Assembly: GCA_045593645.1 (NCBI GenBank)
Contig: JAZNWZ010000024.1
Span: forward strand, 1 to 20,637
DNA length: 20,637 nt
Reading direction: 5' to 3'
Origin: Fimenecus sp045593645
GTDB lineage: Bacteria > Bacillota > Clostridia > Oscillospirales > Acutalibacteraceae
Shown: positions 16,670-20,637 of the stretch, in pieces
How the letters are laid out: each line of letters begins with the position of its first letter
Position numbering within the stretch: position 1 is the stretch's first letter
Notes under the pieces: generated by a model
What the model saw: only the letters and a program-made list of their open reading frames with translations
Database searches by the model: none
Told to the model about the DNA's origin: nothing
Translations under genes and position numbers: made by a program

Positions 16670-17473
16670 ATGAAAAACTATCTTACATACCCTTGTAAAG
16701 TGATGAACATTACTCAAGGCTATGCAGGTAATTACAGCCATGGACCGCACACAACAGGTACACCAAAGGATTACCCTTGGGATGAAGCTTGTGAGAACAC
16801 AGGCAGAAGCCCTATGTATTGCCCTTGTGATGAAATGAAGATTGTGCGAATTTACACCAAAGGTACAAACACCATTTGGCTTGAGAGTACATCAGAGGTA
16901 TATTTCGCTGACGGTACAAGTGATTATGTTACATTGATGGTAACACATCCTAATGACAACGATATTGCACGACTTAAAGTTGGCAGGATATTTAAACGTG
17001 GTGAACCTATTTGCCATGAGGGAACTGATGGCAATGCAACAGGTAATCACTTTCATTTTGCAGTTGGCAAAGGGCAGCGTAAAGGTAACGGTTGGGCTCA
17101 AAACTCTAATAAGAAATGGGTGTTAACTACAACCAATGGCTCAAAGAAACCTGAAACAATGTTCTATATCGACCCTGAATTCACGACCATTAAAAAATCG
17201 AATAGTTTACAATTTAAGGAACTTCCTCAATTTGAACTTCCTGAACGTGGATACTTTAAAAAAGGTGATACGGGTGAAGATGTAGAAAAAATTAATACAT
17301 TTTTATTCAATATTATTTTATCTTTTGTGGAAGAAGTTGAAGGTGAATTGTTTGGTGAAAATACAGAATTCTTTGTTAAGGAATTTCAACGTCGCACAAA
17401 TCTTGAACAAGATGGGTGTATTGGACCAATCACTCTTGCAGAAATGAAAAAATACGGATTTAAGGAGAATTAA
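16670..17473 (+). CDS. Phage endolysin: M23-like endopeptidase with peptidoglycan-binding domain (267 aa)
   Basis: ATG 16670 lies nine bases after AAGGAG. Residues 1 to about 180 form an M23/LytM-like metallopeptidase domain: His24 or His27 with Asp34 in SHGPHTTGTPKDYPWDEA are the likely first zinc ligands, VTHP and GEPICHEGTDG follow, and GNHFHF (His127, His129) is the HxH motif. This combination is common in Bacillota prophage endolysins. Residues about 195-267 are a peptidoglycan-binding type 1 domain (YFKKGDTGEDVEKI, VKEFQRRTNLEQDGCIGPIT). There is no signal peptide, so export would rely on the holin encoded two genes downstream. The expected action is cleavage of peptide bonds in peptidoglycan at the end of infection; the bond cut cannot be told from the sequence. 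The stop is two bases before the next start codon. Confidence 0.85.
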   Translation: MKNYLTYPCKVMNITQGYAGNYSHGPHTTGTPKDYPWDEACENTGRSPMYCPCDEMKIVRIYTKGTNTIWLESTSEVYFADGTSDYVTLMVTHPNDNDIARLKVGRIFKRGEPICHEGTDGNATGNHFHFAVGKGQRKGNGWAQNSNKKWVLTTTNGSKKPETMFYIDPEFTTIKKSNSLQFKELPQFELPERGYFKKGDTGEDVEKINTFLFNIILSFVEEVEGELFGENTEFFVKEFQRRTNLEQDGCIGPITLAEMKKYGFKEN

Positions 17474-17475
17474 TT

Positions 17476-17772
17476 ATGAAAGTATTTATTTCACAACCTA
17501 TGCGTGGCAAATCGGATAAAGAAATTTTGTCAGAAAGAAAACACATGATTAAAAAAGTAAACGAGATAGCTACAGAAAAGCCCGAGATTATTGATTCATT
17601 CTTTCAGGATGCTCCAACTGAAGCAAATCCACTATGGTTTTTAGGTGAATCACTTAAACTACTTTCAAAAGCAGATATAGCCGTTTTTGCAAAAGATTGG
17701 CAAGATGCACGTGGCTGCCGTATAGAGCATGAATGTTGTGTTCAGTACGGTATTAAAATTATAGAAATGTAG
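17476..17772 (+). CDS. DUF4406 / nucleoside 2-deoxyribosyltransferase-like protein (98 aa)
   Basis: ATG 17476 follows TAAGGAG (17461-17467) and starts two bases after the endolysin stop. The N-terminus FISQPMRGKSDKEI and the C-terminal block (FLGESLKLLSKADIAVFAKD, then ARGCRIEHECCVQYGIKII) are the signature of DUF4406, a small family in the nucleoside deoxyribosyltransferase fold. Glu84 or Glu86 in CRIEHE sits where related enzymes have their catalytic glutamate. Members occur widely in phages. Possible roles are nucleoside salvage or modification of nucleotide signals, neither of which is shown. It is unusual to find it between an endolysin and a holin: it has no membrane segment and no evident link to lysis, so it is probably a passenger that uses late transcription. 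Confidence 0.8.
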   Translation: MKVFISQPMRGKSDKEILSERKHMIKKVNEIATEKPEIIDSFFQDAPTEANPLWFLGESLKLLSKADIAVFAKDWQDARGCRIEHECCVQYGIKIIEM

Positions 17773-17784
17773 AGGAGAATACAT

Positions 17785-18102
17785 ATGAACTTTTTTGAAA
17801 TCATTAAAGATTATTTTGTTATCACAATTGTTTTGATTTGTCTCATCGTTGGCTATATTCTTAAAAATATTGTTACAACAGACAAAATCAATAAGTTTAT
17901 TCCACTCATTATGGCACTTCTCGGTGTGCTGTTAAACCTATGGATTAATGACTGGTGTTTCACCATTGAGATACTGCTTGGTGGTCTTGCATCAGGACTT
18001 GCGTCATCAGGTGCTTATGATGGTTATAAAGGTATTAAAAAATATTTTACTATAAAAATTGATGCCAATACTGTTGATAATAAAGAAAAATTAAATGAGT
18101 AA
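17785..18102 (+). CDS. Phage holin, Hol44/phage_holin_5-like (105 aa)
   Basis: ATG 17785 follows AGAGGAGA (17771-17778), which overlaps the previous TAG. The protein has three hydrophobic segments: about residues 11-30 (VITIVLICLIVGYILKNIV), 38-57 (FIPLIMALLGVLLNLWI) and 61-80 (IEILLGGLASGLASSGAYDG). A short charged cytoplasmic tail follows (KIDANTVDNKEKLNE). The IPLIMALLGVLLNLWI plus GLASGLASSGAYDG pattern is typical of the Hol44/phage_holin_5 group of Bacillota phages. It should form the membrane lesion that releases the endolysin encoded two genes upstream. There is no obvious dual-start (holin/antiholin) arrangement at the N-terminus; the XhlA-like protein may be the partner. Its stop codon is inside the left arm of the next terminator. 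Confidence 0.85.
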   Translation: MNFFEIIKDYFVITIVLICLIVGYILKNIVTTDKINKFIPLIMALLGVLLNLWINDWCFTIEILLGGLASGLASSGAYDGYKGIKKYFTIKIDANTVDNKEKLNE

Positions 18103-18128
18103 ATAAAAAAACGGCTGTTTTTTTATTT
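18101..18128 (+). terminator. Perfect A/U hairpin terminator overlapping the holin stop
   Basis: AAATAAAAAAAC (18101-18112) is perfectly complementary to GTTTTTTTATTT (18117-18128) around a GGCT loop. The stem is almost all A/U with a run of seven T on the 3' arm. The A-run/T-run symmetry would allow action in both directions. It would end the late (lysis) transcript. Confidence 0.75.
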
Positions 18129-18140
18129 GAAACGCTCCGT

Positions 18141-18206
18141 TTTTGCAATCAAAATGCAAAATGATATCATTATATCAAAATGACGATTATCACTTGAAAA
18201 ATCAAG
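18141..18206. other. Cluster of small inverted repeats (non-coding)
   Basis: Four small inverted repeats lie almost end to end: TTTTGCA/TGCAAAA (18141-18147 and 18155-18161), GATAT/ATATC (18163-18167 and 18172-18176), TGA/TCA around CGATTA with a further imperfect CAA/TTG pairing (about 18176-18196), and CTTGA/TCAAG (18193-18197 and 18202-18206). No open frame of note covers them. Together with the terminators on each side they make a hairpin-dense block between the lysis genes and the accessory genes. Function unknown; candidates are an RNA structure, protein-binding sites or part of an attachment region. Confidence 0.5.
18180..18192 (+). repeat. 13-bp direct repeat, copy 1 (ATGACGATTATCA)
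   Basis: An exact second copy, in the same orientation, lies at 20547-20559 in the terminator beyond the accessory genes. In both places the CGATTA core forms the loop of a hairpin with TGA/TCA at the tip. Confidence 0.9.
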
Positions 18207-18219
18207 CTGATACAGAAAC

Positions 18220-18271
18220 AAATATCCCTTAATTGTGATGCTCATTACAATTGAGGGATATTTTATTTTTA
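18220..18271 (+). terminator. Strong hairpin terminator (17-bp stem)
   Basis: Bases 18220-18236 pair with 18247-18263 (AAATATCCC against GGGATATTT, then CTTAATTGT against ACAATTGAG) with one G-T wobble and a 10-base loop. The stem is followed directly by TTTTATTTTTAA. It acts as a second barrier to late read-through and separates the phage lysis cassette from the genes after 18369. Confidence 0.85.
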
Positions 18272-18309
18272 AGTACACTAACACATTGTCGTTTTTTATC
18301 GATATATGT

Positions 18310-18350
18310 TATGTAAATGCATGTTATATATGATATATATGTGTTACATA
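18310..18350. promoter_or_regulatory. A/T-rich leader with repeated TATATATG and an inverted repeat
   Basis: Upstream of the 2-TM gene, TATGTAA (18310-18316) and TTACATA (18344-18350) are perfect inverted repeats, and between them TATATATG-like units recur. A poor sigma-A match (TTGTCG at 18286-18291, then TTATGT at 18309-18314 with 17 bases between) overlaps the left arm. This arrangement is compatible with a repressor-controlled promoter, but nothing decisive is seen. Confidence 0.3.
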
Positions 18351-18368
18351 GACAAAAGGAGTGTTTAC

Positions 18369-18836
18369 ATGAATAAGGAAAATTTGACTTTAAAAAACTT
18401 GAAGGAATGTTACCAGAAAGACTTAATTAATCACAAAGACTTTTATAACGATGAGACTTTTAATTGTCTTGAAGTAAATGTCGATAAAATTGATGATTAT
18501 GAATCATTTGAAACACAATTAATTAAGTCGATAAAAGAAAACAAACAATCTCAAGAGATACAAAAAATGGAAGCACTTGCTAAAAAAACTGAACTTGAAA
18601 ACAGACCATTTGAAGAAGGAATGGCATTACTCGTAGCATTAATTTCTGTTGCTGTTTCAGCATTTGCTTGCTTTTTATCAATAAGGGACGAACTTGTAAT
18701 CTGTCAAATTATATTCTTTATAAGTTTGCTTATAGGATTGGCAGTAATGTGTGTGCAAGTAGCTATTAAATATGGTACAAAAAAATATAAAGGAATTGCA
18801 TATTATACGATTAAACTTGATTATTTAAAAAAATAG
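18369..18836 (+). CDS. Uncharacterised protein with two transmembrane helices (155 aa)
   Basis: I choose ATG 18369, eight bases or so after AAAAGGAG (18354-18361); an in-frame ATG at 18306 would add 21 residues encoded by the A/T-rich leader and has no ribosome binding site. Residues 1 to about 80 are soluble, charged and helical (LTLKNLKECYQKDLINHKDF, SQEIQKMEALAKKTELENRP). Two transmembrane helices follow at about 84-104 (MALLVALISVAVSAFACFLS) and 109-132 (ICQIIFFISLLIGLAVMCVQ), then a short tail ending in DYLKK. I do not recognise the family. A soluble N-terminal part plus a two-helix anchor is a layout shared by some membrane effectors and exclusion proteins, which is only suggestive. It lies after two terminators, so it needs its own promoter; the leader (18286-18350) has only a weak match (TTGTCG, then TTATGT). 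Confidence 0.75.
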   Translation: MNKENLTLKNLKECYQKDLINHKDFYNDETFNCLEVNVDKIDDYESFETQLIKSIKENKQSQEIQKMEALAKKTELENRPFEEGMALLVALISVAVSAFACFLSIRDELVICQIIFFISLLIGLAVMCVQVAIKYGTKKYKGIAYYTIKLDYLKK

Positions 18837-18862
18837 TAAAAATACAACGAAAACAAGTACAA

Positions 18863-18880
18863 AATAATTTTAAAATTATT
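18863..18880. repeat. Perfect 18-bp A/T palindrome upstream of promoter
   Basis: AATAATTTTAAAATTATT is an exact palindrome ending four bases before the -35 element at 18885. It contains no G or C. It could be an operator, an UP-type promoter element or a weak terminator of the preceding gene; the absence of G-C pairs argues against efficient termination. Confidence 0.8.
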
Positions 18881-18884
18881 AGTG

Positions 18885-18913
18885 TTGACTAATTTGCAAA
18901 AAAAACATATAAT
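18885..18913 (+). promoter_or_regulatory. Consensus sigma-A promoter for the accessory operon
   Basis: TTGACT (18885-18890) and TATAAT (18908-18913) are separated by exactly 17 bases, matching the housekeeping consensus in 11 of 12 positions. Predicted transcription start is near 18920, giving an untranslated leader of about 70 bases before GTG 18991. This is the clearest promoter in the window and drives the three genes up to 20404. Confidence 0.85.
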
Positions 18914-18990
18914 AAAATGTGAATATGTTATAAATATATGCGTAAAATTAGATGTGCTTAGTTGGATTATTAAAAGTGAGGCGACTAGGT

Positions 18991-19470
18991 GTGAAAATAA
19001 GACTGTTAAACAAAATCAAGTATGGATTGGATGTTGATGGGAAAGAGTATGTAATTAATTGGATATTTACATATGGCATAATGATGATAACATCTTTTCT
19101 ACTGTGCCTATTGACAGCTGACAATGCTGACATAGTGTGGGAAAAAGTGATAGATGCATTCGTTCCAACTACTATTACATTTTGTGGAATGATAATCATA
19201 CAAAAAGTAAAAATGTTAGATAATAATTTTACTGCATTGTTTTTGCTTTTAATGATTATTGCTTTAGCTGCAGGGTATATTGCGTATTTTTCTGTGAAAG
19301 ATAATGATAATCAACAATTTATTTTAAGATTCTTTCTCATTATATTGGTGGCATTGAGTTTAATTTGCTCAAGAAATGTGTTTAGAATAAAAGAACCCTC
19401 AAAAACAGTTCCCAAGGCATTATTAAATAAAAAAATGGAATTATCAGATTCGAATTTTTCTAGAAAGTGA
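18991..19470 (+). CDS. Uncharacterised four-transmembrane protein (159 aa)
   Basis: An in-frame ATG at 18952 has no ribosome binding site; GTG 18991 has GTGAGG at 18976-18981, nine bases upstream, and is my choice, giving a positively charged N-terminus. Four hydrophobic helices are visible: around YVINWIFTYGIMMITSFLLC, VIDAFVPTTITFCGMIII, FTALFLLLMIIALAAGYIAY and FILRFFLIILVALSLICS. These are followed by a basic cytoplasmic tail (KEPSKTVPKALLNKKMELSD). I do not recognise the family, and there is no transporter or enzyme motif I can name. It is the first gene after a consensus promoter and shares a transcript with two short-spaced downstream genes (12 bases to the next). The small four-helix form, lack of loops and phage setting are compatible with a membrane-sited exclusion or immunity factor, which is inference. 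Confidence 0.75.
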   Translation: MKIRLLNKIKYGLDVDGKEYVINWIFTYGIMMITSFLLCLLTADNADIVWEKVIDAFVPTTITFCGMIIIQKVKMLDNNFTALFLLLMIIALAAGYIAYFSVKDNDNQQFILRFFLIILVALSLICSRNVFRIKEPSKTVPKALLNKKMELSDSNFSRK

Positions 19471-19482
19471 GTTTATTAATTT

Positions 19483-19731
19483 ATGAATGACATTTCACAA
19501 ATAGTAATTTTATTGGCTTCGTTGTTAACTTTTGCGGTGTTTGCTCTTTTAGTGGCAATATTTGGTAAGGTTAATAAAAGAAGCAGACACGAGATGAGCA
19601 CTAATACAGAATTGGCAAATTGCGTTAATCATGAAAATTCTGGAGTTAAAATAGAGGAATATGCTCCACTTTTTAGAATTAAAGGTGACGACGGTAAAGA
19701 AATATATAATCATACTTATAAAGGGTGGTAA
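19483..19731 (+). CDS. Small single-pass membrane protein, unknown function (82 aa)
   Basis: ATG 19483 with AAAGTGAG at 19463-19470 as a distant ribosome binding site. Residues about 5-28 are a transmembrane helix (SQIVILLASLLTFAVFALLV) preceded by a short N-terminus and followed by the basic patch KVNKRSRH, so the C-terminus should face the cytoplasm. The remaining 50 residues are polar (VKIEEYAPLFRIKGDDGKEI). There is no signal-peptidase site. I do not recognise it. It lies between the four-helix protein (12 bases upstream) and a 221-aa soluble protein (7 bases downstream), which suggests that it links a membrane component with a cytoplasmic one. Confidence 0.7.
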   Translation: MNDISQIVILLASLLTFAVFALLVAIFGKVNKRSRHEMSTNTELANCVNHENSGVKIEEYAPLFRIKGDDGKEIYNHTYKGW

Positions 19732-19738
19732 TTCTGTT

Positions 19739-20404
19739 ATGTGTATGGTAAAACAAGAACATCATTTTGATTTTTTATGGGAAATGTTTATAAAACCAAT
19801 AATAAATCAGGCTGAGCAAGAAGTTGATGGCGAGTTTGCTAAAGTCTGTGGATTTGAAAAAATTTGCTTGCCTTATTATAAAAAACAATTGGAAAAAATA
19901 TATAAGCGAAAACGTGAATGGCTAAAAAAAATATATTTACCAAGTGATAACGAACCATTATTGGATATGCACAAAATTGGAGCAGTTTTGTGTAGGTCGA
20001 TTATTGGTAATAAGCCGTTTTCATTTGATGTTGAAAAGGCAAAAAAATTTGTTATGGCCAATAATATGCAAAACGATATACAATGGTACATTAACAATGT
20101 TTGTGTAAATTATAAAATTGCTTTTTATGTAAGTGTAGGGCTTGTATACGCAGAAGTGATAAAAAGATTAGAAGAAATTGGTGAAAAAGAAAAAATGGAA
20201 GAAATGCAAAAAATTGGCCATTTATATTTTTACTCTAAAAATCCTAATCATGAAAATTTTCAAAACAGCAGTATAATTGCATTGATGAAAAACGACATAT
20301 TAAACAGGGATTTTGACTATTTATTTTACGCAACAACCTTATTTCAACTAGAAAGATATAATTATGACAGATTAGAGATTCCTGAAGGTGATTTGTATTC
20401 ATAA
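19739..20404 (+). CDS. Uncharacterised soluble helical protein (221 aa)
   Basis: I start at ATG 19739, ten bases after AAAGGGTGG (19720-19728), which lies at the end of the preceding gene. The open frame extends back to an ATG at 19661, but that would overlap the upstream gene by 71 bases without a ribosome binding site. The protein is mostly helical and charged, with no transmembrane helix or signal peptide. Visible landmarks are FDFLWEMFIKPIINQAEQEV, the basic helix KKQLEKIYKRKREWLKKIYL, MHKIGAVLCRSIIGNKPFSF at about residues 77-96, and YKIAFYVSVGLVYAEVI. The His-Lys-hydrophobic block at 78-84 loosely recalls uncharacterised proteins of mobile elements; I cannot assign a function and see no nuclease, kinase or NTPase motif. 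It is the last gene before the terminal terminator. Confidence 0.75.
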   Translation: MCMVKQEHHFDFLWEMFIKPIINQAEQEVDGEFAKVCGFEKICLPYYKKQLEKIYKRKREWLKKIYLPSDNEPLLDMHKIGAVLCRSIIGNKPFSFDVEKAKKFVMANNMQNDIQWYINNVCVNYKIAFYVSVGLVYAEVIKRLEEIGEKEKMEEMQKIGHLYFYSKNPNHENFQNSSIIALMKNDILNRDFDYLFYATTLFQLERYNYDRLEIPEGDLYS

Positions 20405-20457
20405 AAGTTGTTGATATACTAAGGCTTTCAGTTTTTAAAAGAAAAAAGGAACTTGTA

Positions 20458-20487
20458 GTTATTGCACAAATAAAACTGTGCAATAAC
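20458..20487. repeat. 11-bp perfect hairpin in the 3' non-coding region
   Basis: GTTATTGCACA (20458-20468) pairs exactly with TGTGCAATAAC (20477-20487) around AATAAAAC. No T-run follows on the + strand, so it is not a typical terminator; it could stabilise the 3' end of the operon mRNA or bind a protein. The region 20405-20637 otherwise holds no gene. Confidence 0.7.
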
Positions 20488-20531
20488 CTATGCTTTAAAA
20501 ATATTAAATAATCGAAATAAATTAAAAAAAT

Positions 20532-20579
20532 AAATCCTCAAAAGTGATGACGATTATCATTACTTTTGAGGATTTTTTT
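20532..20579 (+). terminator. Strong terminator of the accessory operon (19-bp stem)
   Basis: Bases 20532-20550 (AAATCCTCAAAAGTGATGA) pair with 20557-20575 with a single G-T wobble, a six-base CGATTA loop and a following T-run (20573-20579). The stem could also act in the opposite direction, since an A-rich stretch precedes it. It holds copy 2 of the 13-bp repeat at its tip. Confidence 0.9.
20547..20559 (+). repeat. 13-bp direct repeat, copy 2 (ATGACGATTATCA)
   Basis: Exact match to 18180-18192, same orientation, about 2.37 kb apart. The two copies bracket the four accessory genes. This copy forms the tip and loop of the terminator hairpin. Confidence 0.9.
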
Positions 20580-20601
20580 GACTTGCATTTTGACTTGCAT
20601 T
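20578..20601 (+). repeat. Tandem 12-bp repeat TTGACTTGCATT (2 copies)
   Basis: Two exact abutting copies (20578-20589, 20590-20601) directly follow the terminator. Just beyond, TTTTATACT occurs at 20601-20609 and 20621-20629, exactly 20 bases apart, with TTTTATA again at 20631. No open frame on either strand explains them. Repeats of this kind are found at integrase or recombinase binding regions and at attachment sites, but no integrase is visible in the window. Confidence 0.85.
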
Positions 20602-20637
20602 TTTATACTTTGTTATGCTTTTTTATACTGTTTTATA

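Noticed and set aside
18952..18990. ATG 18952 as start of the four-helix protein
   Set aside because: No ribosome binding site upstream; GTG 18991 is preceded by GTGAGG. The ATG cannot be fully excluded.
19661..19738. ATG 19661 as start of the 221-aa soluble protein
   Set aside because: It would overlap the upstream gene by 71 bases with no ribosome binding site; ATG 19739 has AAAGGGTGG at proper distance.
20520..20637. End of an integrase gene on the - strand
   Set aside because: All three - strand frames from the right edge meet stop codons within a few codons, and the terminator and repeats occupy the region.

Overview
The window is the right-hand (late structural, host-attachment, lysis and accessory) part of a bacteriophage or prophage from a low-GC Bacillota host, most likely a gut-type Clostridia. 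The evidence is an A/T-rich genome with strong AGGAG-type ribosome binding sites, a near-perfect sigma-A promoter (18885-18913), and phage families typical of Bacillota: a DUF859-type tail protein, a BppU-type baseplate protein, an XhlA-like protein, a Hol44-like holin and a DUF4406 protein. All genes are on the + strand. No rRNA, tRNA, CRISPR array, insertion sequence or integrase is visible. The left edge cuts a gene, and the right edge lies in non-coding DNA.

Layout. (1) 1-4407: the end of a connector/neck-like gene, a beta-rich 591-aa protein that resembles the nozzle/tail-tube-B proteins of short-tailed phages, a minor tail/baseplate protein, and a DUF859-type tail protein. (2) 4412-14418: a 381-aa Tyr/Asn/Gln-rich protein, then a 2944-aa giant 'polyvalent' protein. 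The giant carries a zincin metallopeptidase (HELTH), an ADP-ribosyltransferase-like domain flanked by two other effector-like modules, long coiled coils and a C-terminal transmembrane segment. I see no tape-measure, major tail or Dit/Tal gene. The gene order matches T7-like phages (tube proteins, internal virion proteins, fibres, lysis), so I infer that the 381-aa and 2944-aa proteins are packaged and ejected with the DNA. (3) A terminator-like hairpin, then a BppU-type protein and a leucine-rich-repeat receptor-binding protein. (4) The lysis cassette at 16359-18102: XhlA-like protein, M23 endolysin with a peptidoglycan-binding domain, DUF4406 (nucleoside deoxyribosyltransferase-like) protein, holin. 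(5) A hairpin-dense non-coding block at 18101-18263.

(6) An accessory ('moron') region at 18369-20404 with four genes I cannot name: a 2-TM protein, then a three-gene unit with its own consensus promoter encoding a 4-TM protein, a 1-TM small protein and a 221-aa soluble protein. It is closed by a strong terminator and flanked by two copies of a 13-bp repeat, both in non-coding DNA. Promoter, position and membrane topology suggest genes expressed independently of the late phage programme, for example superinfection exclusion, defence or another host-modifying trait. This cassette and the multi-domain giant protein are the best candidates for undescribed biology here.
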